From the NCBI RefSeq assembly GCF_002102265.1, contig NZ_LQPG01000026.1, positions 1 to 64,000 on the forward strand: DNA of 64,000 nt, read 5' to 3'. This document shows, one piece after another, positions 1 through 11,593 of the stretch. This DNA is from Mycolicibacter longobardus. GTDB lineage: Bacteria > Actinomycetota > Actinomycetes > Mycobacteriales > Mycobacteriaceae. The position numbers and the translations under genes are program-made. Below the pieces are notes generated by a model. It worked only from the letters and a program-made list of their open reading frames with translations. It did no database searches and was not told the origin of the DNA. Within the stretch, counting starts at the first letter, position 1, and every line of letters starts with the position of its first letter.

Positions 1-39
1 CGGGTGGAAAAGTAGGACACCGCCGAACACAACCCAAAG

Positions 40-70
40 AAACGCCCCCCGACACAATCGGGGGGCGTTT
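40..70. terminator. Bidirectional intrinsic terminator
   Basis: An 11-bp perfect inverted repeat (AAACGCCCCCC, 9-nt spacer, GGGGGGCGTTT) ends in a T run on both strands. It lies just beyond the 3' end of the minus-strand gene at 93-449 and would also end a plus-strand transcript entering from outside the window. Confidence 0.85.
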
Positions 71-92
71 CCCATTTGTATTACCGGTGTCT

Positions 93-449
93 TCAGCCGA
101 CCTTTACCAACTGAGTCGTCCGCGTCAGCATGGCGCATTGCATGACGACATTAAGCGCGTCATCGATGGTTTCCGAGCAGGAGATTCCACCATCTCCGAC
201 CCAGTTGCGAGCCCAAACGTCGCCGCGCCGATGGAGCTCGAAGACGTTCCCCGTTGCCGGGACTTCGTAGCGAACACAATCCGGGCCACACGAGCTGAAC
301 ACCCATGTCACGTCACCATCCGGTGCGCCGCCGTCCCTGTAGAGCCATCGGTAAGTGCCGTCAAGCGGTGCCGCAGTTGCCGGTACCGCCAATCCGACTG
401 CCGCACTGACGGTGACGGCGGCCAACACGGCCATCCGCATGTACTTCAT
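93..449 (-). CDS. Secreted CGPxC-motif protein, copy 1
   Basis: The product is about 118 residues. It starts with a Sec signal peptide: basic MKYMR, a hydrophobic stretch and a probable cleavage site after PATAA. The mature part has a strand-rich look and the motif SSCGPDC, followed by an FELHRRGDVW segment. Two more secreted proteins in this window (6333-6698 and 18986-19420) share the pattern TW.F..CGPxC, then F.L/F.R.G..W, so they form a family. The ATG at 449 is chosen because GAGAGGAGA lies just upstream and the signal peptide begins there; a longer reading to 500 has no signal. The function is unknown. Conserved cysteines suggest disulfides in the exported protein. A palindromic element lies about 84 bp upstream at 533-553. 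Confidence 0.8.
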   Translation of the reverse strand: MKYMRMAVLAAVTVSAAVGLAVPATAAPLDGTYRWLYRDGGAPDGDVTWVFSSCGPDCVRYEVPATGNVFELHRRGDVWARNWVGDGGISCSETIDDALNVVMQCAMLTRTTQLVKVG

Positions 450-532
450 GCCGTGTCTCCTCTCGGTACGCGAGGGCGACACCCCTCGACCCGTCCTCAC
501 GGGGAAACGCTAACCGACACAGGGCGCTCGCC

Positions 533-553
533 GATACAGGGATTTCCCTTGCA
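533..553. promoter_or_regulatory. Palindromic element upstream of CGPxC gene (copy 1)
   Basis: The 12-bp near-palindrome AGGGATTTCCCT sits inside GATAC...TGCA-like flanks. Nineteen of 21 bases match 6768-6788, which occupies the equivalent place upstream of the second CGPxC gene. The two AGGGA(TT/AA)TCCCT cores are reverse complements of each other. This suggests a shared regulator site or promoter element; the regulator is unknown. Confidence 0.55.
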
Positions 554-671
554 ATCGGCCGCAGCAAATGGCCGAAGCCCGGCCGGGACTTGATTTTGGC
601 GATTCAGTGCACTCGCCGGACTGTTCCCGGCGGGCCGTATCCTTACACGAGGCTTCAGGCGAAAGGTTTCA

Positions 672-2591
672 GTGGTCGACAACAGAGCAGGCGGCGGGCG
701 TGGTCAGTCGCGCGGTGGCATCGGAAGTGGCCAACGCGGCCCGCAGCAAAGACGAGGAGCGGGCGATCAGCGGCGGACGCCCACGGGCGATCAGCGGCGG
801 ACGCCCCGCGGGTCCGGACCGGACCGTGATCGTCGGTCTCAGCCTCGGCGGGAGCACGACGGGGGATCGCGGCCGCCACGGCCATCCGGTGAGGAATCCA
901 CTGCACGGTATGACGATCCGCCGCTCCCGGAGGGCATCGAGCCCAAGCAGCTGGCGCCGGAGGTGCGTCGGGAGCTGAGCACCCTGAGCCGGGCCACCGC
1001 GGACGGCGTCGCCTGCCACCTGGTGGCGGCCGGCATGCTGCTCGACGACGACCCGCAGGCCGCCCTGCGGCACGCCAAGGCGGCCCGATCCCGCTCCACG
1101 CGGATCACCGCGGTCCGCGAGGCGGTCGGGATCGCCGCCTACCACTGCGGTGACTGGACGCAGGCCCTGGCCGAGCTGCGCGCGGCACGACGGATGGGCA
1201 GCAAGTCCGCGCTGCTGCCGCTGATCGCCGACTGCGAACGCGGCTTGGGTCGGCCGCAGCGGGCGATCGAACTGGCGGCCGGCCCGGAGGCCGAACAGCT
1301 CGACGGTGACGAGGCCGACGAGTTGCGGATCGTCGTCGCCGGTGCCCGTGCCGACCTGGGGCAGCTGGAGCAGGCCCTGACGGTGCTGTCGACCGCGCCG
1401 AACGACCCCGATCGCACCGGGTCGACGGTGGCCCGGCTGCACTACGCACACGCCGAGACGCTGATCGCGCTCGGCCGCGACGGCGAGGCGCTGGAATGGT
1501 TCCTGCGGGCCGCCGCCGCCGACACCGAGGGAGTCACCGACGCCGAGGACCGCATCGCTGAACTGGGCGGAGCGGCAACGCTGGCCGAAGAGTACGACTG
1601 CCTGCTGCTGGATCTCGACGGCACGGTGTTCCGCGGCGGCGAACCCACCGCGGGCGCGGTCGAGACCCTGGCCGAGGTGGGCAGCCGGGCGCTGTTCATC
1701 ACGAACAATTCGTCGCGCGGAGCGGCCGAGGTCGCGGCACATCTGAGCGAGCTGGGCTTCACCGCCCGGGCCGAGGATGTCGCCACCAGCGCCCAGATCG
1801 CCGCGCACCTGCTGGCCGATCAACTGCCGGCCGGCGCACGAGTGCTGGTGGTGGGAACCGACTCACTCGCCGCGGAAATGACGGCCGCCGGCCTGCAACC
1901 GGTGCGGCTGGCCTCCGAAGAACCGGCCGCGGTGGTGCAGGGCCTGTCCACCGCGACGGGCTGGGCGGATCTGGCCGAGGCGGCCCTGGCCATCCGGGCC
2001 GGGGCGGCGTGGATGACGACCAACGTCGACAAAACCTTGCCGTCGGAGCGAGGCCTGCTGCCCGGCAACGGGTCGATGGTGGCGGCGCTGCGCGCTGCGA
2101 CCGACGCCGAACCCCAGATTGCCGGAAAACCCGGCCCGGCGTTGCTCACCGAGGCGCTGACCCGCGGCGAGTTCTACGCCCCCCTGGTGGTCGGTGACCG
2201 TCTCGACACCGACATCGCCGCCGCCAACGCCGCCGCACTGCCCAGCCTGATGGTGCTCACCGGCGTCAACTCCGCGCGCGACGCCGTCGGCGCGGTCGCC
2301 GAGCAACGACCCACCTACATCGGCCACGATCTGCGGGCCCTGCACCTCGACGCCGGCCTGCTGGCGATCGCCCCGCAGTCGCAGTGGCAGGTGAGCCTCG
2401 ACGGCACCACATTCACGGTTGCCACCGCGCAGCCCGGCACCGAGGACGATGACGGACTGTCGATCGTGCGCGCGCTGGCCGCAGCGGTCTGGGACGCCGA
2501 CGCGGCTGGGCCGGCGTTCACCGTCGCCGCGGCCGATGACACCGCTGAGCAGACCCTGCAGCAGTGGTCGCTGCTCGGCACCTGGCCCTGA
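672..2591 (+). CDS. TPR protein fused to HAD phosphatase (Rv1691-Rv1692-like fusion)
   Basis: This 639-residue protein has three parts. Residues 1-80 are a disordered Arg/Gly/Pro-rich tail with an 8-residue tandem repeat. Residues about 90-300 are alpha-helical and TPR-like (pairs such as AAYHCGDWTQALAEL and YAHAETLIALGRDGEAL). Residues about 308-639 form a HAD hydrolase with the nucleophile motif DLDGT at 314-318, an ITNNSS motif II and a GDRLDTDI motif IV. The HAD part resembles M. tuberculosis Rv1692, described as a glycerol-3-phosphate phosphatase that recycles phospholipid-derived glycerol phosphate. As I recall, Rv1691 (TPR) and Rv1692 are separate genes there; here they share one frame with no stop. 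The GTG start at 672 has AAAGG 5 nt upstream. It heads a run of co-directional genes ending at recN. Confidence 0.85.
   Translation: MVDNRAGGGRGQSRGGIGSGQRGPQQRRGAGDQRRTPTGDQRRTPRGSGPDRDRRSQPRREHDGGSRPPRPSGEESTARYDDPPLPEGIEPKQLAPEVRRELSTLSRATADGVACHLVAAGMLLDDDPQAALRHAKAARSRSTRITAVREAVGIAAYHCGDWTQALAELRAARRMGSKSALLPLIADCERGLGRPQRAIELAAGPEAEQLDGDEADELRIVVAGARADLGQLEQALTVLSTAPNDPDRTGSTVARLHYAHAETLIALGRDGEALEWFLRAAAADTEGVTDAEDRIAELGGAATLAEEYDCLLLDLDGTVFRGGEPTAGAVETLAEVGSRALFITNNSSRGAAEVAAHLSELGFTARAEDVATSAQIAAHLLADQLPAGARVLVVGTDSLAAEMTAAGLQPVRLASEEPAAVVQGLSTATGWADLAEAALAIRAGAAWMTTNVDKTLPSERGLLPGNGSMVAALRAATDAEPQIAGKPGPALLTEALTRGEFYAPLVVGDRLDTDIAAANAAALPSLMVLTGVNSARDAVGAVAEQRPTYIGHDLRALHLDAGLLAIAPQSQWQVSLDGTTFTVATAQPGTEDDDGLSIVRALAAAVWDADAAGPAFTVAAADDTAEQTLQQWSLLGTWP
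761..808 (+). repeat. Two tandem 24-bp units in the disordered N-terminus
   Basis: Units at 761-784 and 785-808 differ only at their last bases and encode GDQRRTPT and GDQRRTPR. The frame-preserving length suggests slippage in an unstructured basic tail. Confidence 0.8.
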
Positions 2592-2619
2592 CCGACATCG
2601 GCTAGCGTGAGTAGCACCC

Positions 2620-2808
2620 ATGAACAACAGTGAGATTGATGACGTCCGGGCACGCATCGCGGCGCTGCTGGCCGAGCTGCCCGGCGAAGCCGAGTTGGCC
2701 GAACTGCCGGCGCACAGCGATCTCGGTGACCTCCAGGCCTTGGCCCAGCGGCTCGAAGAAGCCCACCAGGTGTTGGTACAGGCGCTGGAGTCGGTGGAGA
2801 AGGGCTGA
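2620..2808 (+). CDS. Small conserved protein (Rv1693-like)
   Basis: This acidic 62-residue protein is almost entirely helical, with heptad-like leucines (IAALLAELP, LQALAQRLEEAHQVLVQAL). There is no signal peptide or membrane segment. Size and position between the Rv1692-like phosphatase and tlyA match M. tuberculosis Rv1693, which has no known function. A TAGCGT -10-like hexamer at 2602-2607 lies close before the ATG, so the gene may also have its own short-leader promoter. It ends 8 nt before tlyA and is probably co-transcribed with it. Confidence 0.75.
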   Translation: MNNSEIDDVRARIAALLAELPGEAELAELPAHSDLGDLQALAQRLEEAHQVLVQALESVEKG

Positions 2809-2816
2809 GGGCACGC

Positions 2817-3623
2817 ATGTCGCGGCGCGCTCGCGTTGACGCCGAACTGGTCCGGCGCGGACTGGCACGGTCGCGCCAGCAGGCCGCCGAACTGATCGGC
2901 GCCGGCAAGGTCACCATCGACGGCATCCCCGCGGTCAAACCCGCCACCGCGGTGGCCGTCACCGCCGCGCTCGCCGTAGCCGACGACGGCGAGCGCACCT
3001 GGGTGTCGCGCGGTGCGCACAAGCTGATCGGCGCACTGGACACCTTCGGGATCGCCGTCGCCGAGCGCCGGTGCCTCGACGCGGGGGCCTCGACGGGCGG
3101 ATTCACCGAGGTGCTGCTCGACCGGGGCGCGGCCCGGGTGGTCGCCGTCGACGTCGGCTACGGGCAGTTGGCCTGGTCGTTGCGCACCGACCCGCGGGTG
3201 GTGGTCGTCGAACGCACCAATGTCCGCGGGCTGACCCTCGATCAGGTCGGTGGGCCCGCCGACCTGATCGTCGCCGACTTGTCGTTCATCTCCTTGGCCA
3301 CCGTGTTGCCCGCGCTGGCTGGCTGTGCGTCACCGGACGCCGATATCGTTCCGATGGTGAAGCCGCAGTTCGAGGTGGGACGACAACAGGTGGGTGCCGG
3401 CGGGGTGGTGTCCGACCCGGTCCTGCGTGCCGACGCCGTGCTGTCGGTGGCCCACCGCGCCGAAGAACTCGGGTGGGGCACCGTCGCGGTCACCGCCAGC
3501 CCACTGCCGGGACCGTCCGGCAACGTCGAGTACTTTCTGCATCTGCGCGCCGCCGCCGCACCACTGACCGGTGATGCGTTGCACGCAGCCGTCCACGACG
3601 CCGTCGCGAAGGGCCCACAGTGA
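2817..3623 (+). CDS. tlyA: TlyA, 16S/23S rRNA 2'-O-methyltransferase (hemolysin A family)
   Basis: The product is 268 residues, the family's usual length. The N-terminal S4 RNA-binding domain (about 1-60) carries the typical [17 protein letters not shown] segment. The FtsJ/RrmJ-like methyltransferase domain has the SAM motif DAGASTGGF near residues 87-95 and DVGYGQLAW after it. In mycobacteria TlyA methylates C1409 of 16S and C1920 of 23S rRNA, and its loss gives capreomycin resistance. The reading frame is intact, so capreomycin susceptibility at this locus would be expected. Its stop overlaps the nadK start (GTGA), suggesting translational coupling. Confidence 0.95.
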   Translation: MSRRARVDAELVRRGLARSRQQAAELIGAGKVTIDGIPAVKPATAVAVTAALAVADDGERTWVSRGAHKLIGALDTFGIAVAERRCLDAGASTGGFTEVLLDRGAARVVAVDVGYGQLAWSLRTDPRVVVVERTNVRGLTLDQVGGPADLIVADLSFISLATVLPALAGCASPDADIVPMVKPQFEVGRQQVGAGGVVSDPVLRADAVLSVAHRAEELGWGTVAVTASPLPGPSGNVEYFLHLRAAAAPLTGDALHAAVHDAVAKGPQ

Positions 3624-4552
3624 ATATCGGCAACCAACAGCGCACCGTCCTGCTGGTGGTCCACACCGGGCGGGAGGAGGCCACTGACACCGCTCGCCGC
3701 GTGGAGAAGGTGCTCGGGGACCACGACATCGCGCTGCGGGTGCTCACCGCCGAAGCCGTCGACAAGGGCTCGCTGCACTTGGCGCCGGATGACATGCGCG
3801 AACTCGGCGTCGAGATCGACGTGGTGGACCCGGACAACCGGGCCGCAGAGGACTGTGAACTGGTGCTGGTTCTCGGTGGCGACGGGACCTTCCTGCGCGC
3901 CGCCGAACTGGCCCGCAGCGCTGACATCCCGGTATTGGGCGTCAACCTGGGCCGGATCGGCTTTCTGGCCGAGGCCGAAGCCGACACCATCGACCGGGTC
4001 CTCGACCACATCATCGCCCGCGACTACCGGGTGGAAGACCGGATGACACTCGACGTGGTGGTGCGCGCCGGCGGCGAGATCATCGACAGCGGTTGGGCGC
4101 TCAACGAGGCCAGCATGGAGAAGGGCCCACGGCTGGGCGTGCTGGGTGTTGTCGTCGAGGTGGACGGCAGGCCGGTGTCGACGTTCGGCTGCGACGGGGT
4201 GCTGGTGTCCACCCCGACCGGATCCACCGCGTACGCGTTCTCCGCGGGCGGCCCGGTGCTCTGGCCCGACCTGGACGCGATCCTGGTGGTGCCCAACAAC
4301 GCTCACGCCCTGTTCGCCCGGCCCATGGTGACCAGCCCCGAATCGACCATCGCGATCGAAGTCGAAAGCGACGGACACAACGCGCTGGTGTTCTGCGACG
4401 GCCGCCGCCAAATGCTGGTGCCGGCCGGCGGACGGCTCGAGGTGCAACGCGGCGTCACTCCGGTGAAGTGGGCGCGGCTGGGCAGCTCGCCGTTCACCGA
4501 CCGGCTGGTGCGTAAGTTCCGGCTGCCCGTCACCGGCTGGCGCGGGAAATGA
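3620..4552 (+). CDS. nadK: NAD kinase
   Basis: The product is 310 residues. It phosphorylates NAD to NADP in the cytosol. The diagnostic [12 protein letters not shown] motif lies near residues 89-100, [10 protein letters not shown] follows, and the glycine-rich [15 protein letters not shown] segment lies near 196-210. It starts at a GTG overlapping the tlyA stop by 4 bases and sits 15 bp before recN, the same order as ppnK (Rv1695) in M. tuberculosis. Confidence 0.96.
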   Translation: MNIGNQQRTVLLVVHTGREEATDTARRVEKVLGDHDIALRVLTAEAVDKGSLHLAPDDMRELGVEIDVVDPDNRAAEDCELVLVLGGDGTFLRAAELARSADIPVLGVNLGRIGFLAEAEADTIDRVLDHIIARDYRVEDRMTLDVVVRAGGEIIDSGWALNEASMEKGPRLGVLGVVVEVDGRPVSTFGCDGVLVSTPTGSTAYAFSAGGPVLWPDLDAILVVPNNAHALFARPMVTSPESTIAIEVESDGHNALVFCDGRRQMLVPAGGRLEVQRGVTPVKWARLGSSPFTDRLVRKFRLPVTGWRGK

Positions 4553-4567
4553 CGACGGTGCCGGCTG

Positions 4568-6346
4568 TTGCTTACTGAGATCCGCATCGAGTCCCTGGGC
4601 GCCATCAGCGCGGCCACCGCCGAATTCGACCGCGGCCTTACCGTGCTGACCGGGGAGACCGGCACCGGTAAGACCATGGTGGTCACCGGGCTGCATCTGC
4701 TCGGCGGTGCTCGCGCCGACGCCAACCGGGTGCGCTCGGGCGCAGCCCGGGCGGTGGTGGAGGGCCGGTTCTGCACCGCTGATCTGGCGGGGGTTTCGGC
4801 CGCGCAGATCGACGAGCTGCTGGAGGCCGCCGGCGCCGACCGGGACGAGGACGGCAGCGTGATCGCGGCCCGTTCGGTCAGCCGCGACGGCCCGTCGCGG
4901 GCCTACCTGGGCGGTCGCGGGGTGCCTGCCAAGTCGCTGACCGGTTTCACCGGTGGGCTTTTGACCCTGCACGGCCAGAACGATCAGCTGCGTTTGATGC
5001 GCCCGGAGGAACAGCGCGCGGCGCTGGACCGCTACGCCGCGGTCGCTGCCCGGCTGGATCGCTACCGCGCCGCGCGGGAGGCCTGGCAGGTGGCACGGCG
5101 TGAACTTCTCGACCGCCGCGACCGCACCCGGGAACTGGCCCAGGAGGCCGACCGGCTCGCCTTCGCGCTGCGGGAGATCGATGCCGTCGACCCGCGCCCG
5201 GGGGAGGACGACGCGCTGACGAACGAGATCCGGCGACTCTCCGAACTGGATGCGCTGCGCGCCGCGGCCGCCGGGGCGCGTGCGGCGCTGGCCGGAGATG
5301 ATGACGCGCTCGCCACATCCGACGGCTCGACCTCGGCCACCGACCGGCTGGGGCAGGCGAAGGCGGCGTTGACCGCCACCGACGACACCGCCCTGCAGGC
5401 ACTGGGTGAACAACTCGGCGAGGCGCTCACGGTGGTGGGCGACGTGGCGCGGGAACTCGGCGGCTACCTCGACGACCTGCCCACCGGCGCGGACGCCCTC
5501 GACGCGAAGCTGGCCCGCCAGTCGGAGCTGCGCACCCTGACCCGCAAGTACGCCGCCGACATTGACGGCGTGCTGTCCTGGGCGGCACAATCCCGCGAGC
5601 GCCTGGGCCAGCTTGACGTCTCCGAAGAGGCGCTCACCGGGCTGGCCCGCCGGGTCGACGAGCTGAGCGAGCAGGTGGCGAAAGCCGCCGCCGACCTCAG
5701 CGCCGCGCGGATGAAGGCCGCCGCCGGGCTGGCCAAGGCGGTCAGCGCCGAGTTGTCCGGCCTGGCGATGGCCGACGCCGAATTCACCGTGGACGTGACC
5801 AACAGCCCGGCCGCCGACGACGATCCCGCGGCGCTGCGGTTGCCGTCGGGGCAGACCGTGCACGCCGGCGCCGACGGAATCGACGACGTCGAGTTCGGGC
5901 TGGCCGCGCACCGTGGCATGACGGTGCTGCCGCTGGCCAAGAGCGCCTCCGGCGGCGAACTGTCCCGGGTGATGCTGGCGCTGGAGGTGGTCCTGGCCAC
6001 CTCATCGCGGCAGTCGGCGGGCACCACGATGGTCTTCGACGAGGTCGACGCCGGGGTGGGTGGACGCGCCGCGGTGCAGATCGGGCGGCGGCTGGCCCGG
6101 CTGGCCGGCACCCACCAGGTCATCGTGGTGACCCACCTGCCCCAGGTCGCGGCCTACGCCGATGTGCACCTGATGGTGGAGCCCACCGGGCGTGACGGCG
6201 CCAGCGCGGTACGGCGGCTGGACGACGACGACCGGGTCGCGGAACTGGCCCGGATGCTGGCCGGGCTGGGCGAGACCGACACCGCCCGCGCGCACGCGCG
6301 GGAGCTGCTGGACGCCGCCCGGGACGACAGGCTCAGTTCTTCTTGA
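4568..6346 (+). CDS. recN: RecN, DNA repair SMC-like ATPase
   Basis: The product is 592 residues and full length. The N-terminal Walker A GETGTGKT lies near residues 29-36 (the usual RecN form is GETGAGKS). The middle, about 150-360, is a coiled coil rich in Arg, Glu and Ala. The C-terminal half-ATPase has the signature KSASGGELSRVMLALE and the Walker B region TMVFDEVDAGVGG. RecN acts in double-strand break repair and tethers DNA ends. The TTG start follows nadK by 15 bp. The last 14 bases overlap tail-to-tail with the minus-strand gene 6333-6698. Confidence 0.95.
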   Translation: MLTEIRIESLGAISAATAEFDRGLTVLTGETGTGKTMVVTGLHLLGGARADANRVRSGAARAVVEGRFCTADLAGVSAAQIDELLEAAGADRDEDGSVIAARSVSRDGPSRAYLGGRGVPAKSLTGFTGGLLTLHGQNDQLRLMRPEEQRAALDRYAAVAARLDRYRAAREAWQVARRELLDRRDRTRELAQEADRLAFALREIDAVDPRPGEDDALTNEIRRLSELDALRAAAAGARAALAGDDDALATSDGSTSATDRLGQAKAALTATDDTALQALGEQLGEALTVVGDVARELGGYLDDLPTGADALDAKLARQSELRTLTRKYAADIDGVLSWAAQSRERLGQLDVSEEALTGLARRVDELSEQVAKAAADLSAARMKAAAGLAKAVSAELSGLAMADAEFTVDVTNSPAADDDPAALRLPSGQTVHAGADGIDDVEFGLAAHRGMTVLPLAKSASGGELSRVMLALEVVLATSSRQSAGTTMVFDEVDAGVGGRAAVQIGRRLARLAGTHQVIVVTHLPQVAAYADVHLMVEPTGRDGASAVRRLDDDDRVAELARMLAGLGETDTARAHARELLDAARDDRLSSS

Positions 6347-6698
6347 GCTGGTACTTGTAGAAGGCGCCGTCGTCAAAGGTGAACGTGCCGGCGAGCGAAT
6401 CGTTTTCGATGGTCGTCGTAAAGCCATGGGCGGCGCCTGACGGTTGGGACGCCGTCCAGGTGCTGCCGTCCCGGTGGAAATCGTAGGGCGTATCGCCGCC
6501 GACCAGTTCCACGTGCCGACAGTCCGGACCGCAACTCCCGACGTTCCACGTTTGAGTCTGGCCGACCTGGAACTTGTTGGATTCGGTGATCGTCGCCGTG
6601 TAGCTCCCGTCCTGCAGTTCCGCGTTCGCCGGCCCGGCCAACCCGAGCGACGCGCCCACCACCAGCGTGGTCAGGGTCGCAAACCGTAATGCCTTCAT
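6333..6698 (-). CDS. Secreted CGPxC-motif protein, copy 2
   Basis: The product is 121 residues with a clear signal peptide (MKALRF, hydrophobic core, cleavage after GPANA). The mature domain carries TWNVGSCGPDC, YDFHRDGSTW and a C-terminal lysine-rich end. The ATG at 6698 is preceded by GGAGAGGGGAGA; longer readings lack a signal peptide and RBS. It is related to 93-449 and 18986-19420. The gene lies between recN and steA, which are adjacent in M. tuberculosis as I recall, so it looks inserted into the conserved block. Its 3' end overlaps recN by 14 bp on the opposite strand. Function unknown. Confidence 0.8.
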   Translation of the reverse strand: MKALRFATLTTLVVGASLGLAGPANAELQDGSYTATITESNKFQVGQTQTWNVGSCGPDCRHVELVGGDTPYDFHRDGSTWTASQPSGAAHGFTTTIENDSLAGTFTFDDGAFYKYQLKKN

Positions 6699-6767
6699 GT
6701 CGTTTTCTCCCCTCTCCGGGTCGATGTCCCCGGTTGCGTCGACATTAAGCTCGCGCGCACAACGGGG

Positions 6768-6788
6768 GATACAGGGAAATCCCTTGCA
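6768..6788. promoter_or_regulatory. Palindromic element upstream of CGPxC gene (copy 2)
   Basis: The core AGGGAAATCCCT is a near-perfect dyad in the same GATAC...TGCA context as 533-553, about 70 bp upstream of the ATG at 6698. Conservation around two dispersed paralogues argues for a functional site. Confidence 0.55.
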
Positions 6789-6910
6789 TGTTTTTGCCCC
6801 CCATTGCGCCCACAGATCCATGTGACTGATGTGACGTGATGGAACTTCTGGGGCTGGTGTTACGGCGCGCCTCCCCGGTTTTCGGTGAGTTCCCGGACAG
6901 AATCGCGCCC

Positions 6911-8092
6911 ATGAAGATGTCTGCGCTGCTGTCTCGTAACACCGCCCGCCCTGGCGTCGTCGGCACGGCTCGGGTCGACCACGACATCGACCGGCTGCTG
7001 CGCAGGGTCGGCCCCGGCGACATCGTGGTCCTCGACATTCTCGACCTGGACCGGATCACCGCCGACGCACTGGTGGAGGCAGAGATCGCCGGCGTCGTCA
7101 ACGCCTCGGCGTCCATCTCCGGGCGCTACCCCAACCTGGGCCCCGAGGTGCTGGTCGCCAACGGCGTCACGCTGATCGACGAAGCCGGGCCCACGGTGTT
7201 CAAGAAGATCCGCGACGGCGCCAAGATCCGCCTGCACAACGGCGCCGTCTACTCCGGCGACCGGCGACTGGCACGCGGTGTCGAACGCAGCGACGTCGAG
7301 ATCGCCGACCTGATGATCGAGGCCAAGAGCGGACTGGTGGCCCACCTGGAGTCCTTCGCCGGCAACACCATCGAGTTCATCCGCAGTGAGAGCCCGCTGC
7401 TGATCGATGGGATCGGGATACCCGAGATCGACGTCGACCTGCGGCGCCGGCACGTGGTGCTGGTCGGTGACGAAGCCGACGCCGCCGATGACCTGAAATG
7501 CCTCAAGCCGTTCATCAAGGAGTACCAGCCGGTGCTGATCGGCGTCGGTGCCGGAGCGGACATACTGCGCAAGGCCGGGTACCGCCCGCAGCTGATCATC
7601 GGCGACCCCGACCAGATGAGCGCCGAGGTGCTGCGGTGCGGATCGCAGGTGGTGCTGCCGGCCGACGCCGACGGCCACGCGCCCGGACTGGAGCGCATCC
7701 AGGACCTCGGTGTCGGTGCGATGACCTTCCCGGCCGCCGGATCCGCGATGGACCTGGCGCTGCTGCTGGCCGACCACCACGGTGCGGCGCTGCTGGTGAC
7801 CGCCGGGCACACGGCCAACATCGAGACATTCTTCGACCGGACGCGTCAGATGACGAATCCCTCGATGTTCCTGACCCGGCTCAAGGTCGGCGAGAAGCTG
7901 GTGGCCGCCCGCGCGGTCGCCACGCTGTACCGCAGCCGGATCTCGGCCGGCGCGATCGCGCTGCTGGTGCTGACCATGCTGGTAGCGATCATCGTCGCGC
8001 TGTGGGTGTCGCGGACCGACGCCGTGGTGCTGGAGTGGCTCGGCAACTACTGGCACCACCTGTCGCAGTGGCTGCGGCACTGGGTGACTTAA
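6911..8092 (+). CDS. steA: SteA-like cytokinetic membrane protein (Rv1697-like)
   Basis: The product is 393 residues. The soluble N-terminal part resembles thiamine pyrophosphokinase-like folds (LIIGDPDQMS, GVGAGADIL), and one C-terminal transmembrane helix spans about 360-382 (AIALLVLTMLVAIIVALWV). The start MKMSALLSRN is chosen because it matches the family N-terminus; an upstream ATG at 6836 adds 25 atypical residues. In Corynebacterium the SteA-SteB pair acts at the divisome and modulates the RipA cell-wall hydrolase. The partner gene follows 23 bp downstream. Confidence 0.85.
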   Translation: MKMSALLSRNTARPGVVGTARVDHDIDRLLRRVGPGDIVVLDILDLDRITADALVEAEIAGVVNASASISGRYPNLGPEVLVANGVTLIDEAGPTVFKKIRDGAKIRLHNGAVYSGDRRLARGVERSDVEIADLMIEAKSGLVAHLESFAGNTIEFIRSESPLLIDGIGIPEIDVDLRRRHVVLVGDEADAADDLKCLKPFIKEYQPVLIGVGAGADILRKAGYRPQLIIGDPDQMSAEVLRCGSQVVLPADADGHAPGLERIQDLGVGAMTFPAAGSAMDLALLLADHHGAALLVTAGHTANIETFFDRTRQMTNPSMFLTRLKVGEKLVAARAVATLYRSRISAGAIALLVLTMLVAIIVALWVSRTDAVVLEWLGNYWHHLSQWLRHWVT

Positions 8093-8115
8093 AAGGGATC
8101 GGGGTCGGCAGAGCA

Positions 8116-9057
8116 ATGATCACCCCTCGTTACCACGCGATGTCGCTGACCGCGGTGCTGCTGGCGCTGGTGTTCGGCGTCGTGCTGGGCTCCGGGCTGC
8201 TGTCGGGCCCCCTGATGGGCGGCCTGCAGTCCGACAAGCAGGAACTGCGCGGGCAGATCGACGAGTTGCATGAACAGCACAACGCGTTGCGCGAGCGCCT
8301 CAGCAACGCAGACGATTTCGATGCGGCGATGGCTCCCCGGATGGTGCGCGACGCACTGAACGGGAAATCCACGGTGATCTTCCGCGCCCCCGACGCCGCC
8401 GATGACGACGTCGAGGCGGTGTCGCGGATCATCGGACAGGCCGGCGGAACCGTCACCGGAACGGTGGCGCTGACGGCTCAGTTCGTCGAGGGGAACGCCG
8501 AGGAGAAGCTGCGGGCGGTGCTGGAGTCCGGAATCGTTCCGGCCGGCGCCCAACTGAGCACCAACCTCATCGACCAGGACGCCCAGGCCGGTGATCTGCT
8601 GGGGATCGCGCTGCTGATCAATCGCAACCCGACGATCCCTCCTGTCGATGACGCCCAGCGTGACACCGTGCTGGCCGCCCTGCGCGACACCGGTTTCGTC
8701 ACCTACAACCAACAGCGCTTCGGTGCGGCCAACGCGGCGGTGGTGGTCGCCGGCGGCGCGCTGCCCGAAGACGCCGGCAGCACCGGGCTGAGCGTCGCGC
8801 GGTTCGCTGCCGCGCTGGCCCCGCACGGCTCGGCGACGGTGCTGGCCGGCCGGGACGGGTCTGCGTCGGGCACCGCGGCGGTGGCGATGGCTCGCCGGGA
8901 TCCCGCGGTGGCCGGAGCGGTCAGCACGGTCGACGACGTGGACATCGAGTCGGGGCGGATCACCACGGTCATGGCGGTGAGCAGCCTGATCGAGGGCGGC
9001 CAGCCCGGGCAGTACGGGATCGGCCACGGCGCCGGGTCGGTCACGCTGGCGCAGTAG
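8116..9057 (+). CDS. mctB: MctB/SteB-like envelope protein (Rv1698-like)
   Basis: The product is 313 residues. An N-terminal transmembrane/signal-anchor helix (residues about 9-30, AMSLTAVLLALVFGVVLGSG) is followed by a coiled coil (SDKQELRGQIDELHEQHNAL) and an extracytoplasmic domain. In M. tuberculosis Rv1698 was described as a copper transport/outer membrane protein (MctB); in Corynebacterium the homologue SteB partners SteA in cell-wall hydrolysis control. The ATG at 8116 is used because the hydrophobic helix follows directly. It lies in an operon with steA; pyrG follows after about 100 bp. Confidence 0.85.
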   Translation: MITPRYHAMSLTAVLLALVFGVVLGSGLLSGPLMGGLQSDKQELRGQIDELHEQHNALRERLSNADDFDAAMAPRMVRDALNGKSTVIFRAPDAADDDVEAVSRIIGQAGGTVTGTVALTAQFVEGNAEEKLRAVLESGIVPAGAQLSTNLIDQDAQAGDLLGIALLINRNPTIPPVDDAQRDTVLAALRDTGFVTYNQQRFGAANAAVVVAGGALPEDAGSTGLSVARFAAALAPHGSATVLAGRDGSASGTAAVAMARRDPAVAGAVSTVDDVDIESGRITTVMAVSSLIEGGQPGQYGIGHGAGSVTLAQ

Positions 9058-9105
9058 TCCGCGTGTCTGGGCGTGTCCCGAGCCGGGGTGCGCGGTCGAT
9101 GTTAG

Positions 9106-11589
<2,484 letters not shown>

Positions 11590-11593
<4 letters not shown>

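Noticed and set aside
3242..5911. Very long open frame antisense to tlyA, nadK and recN
   Set aside because: High-GC codon bias opens the antisense frame; composition is Gly/Arg/Gln-rich with no domain, and the plus strand encodes well-known proteins.
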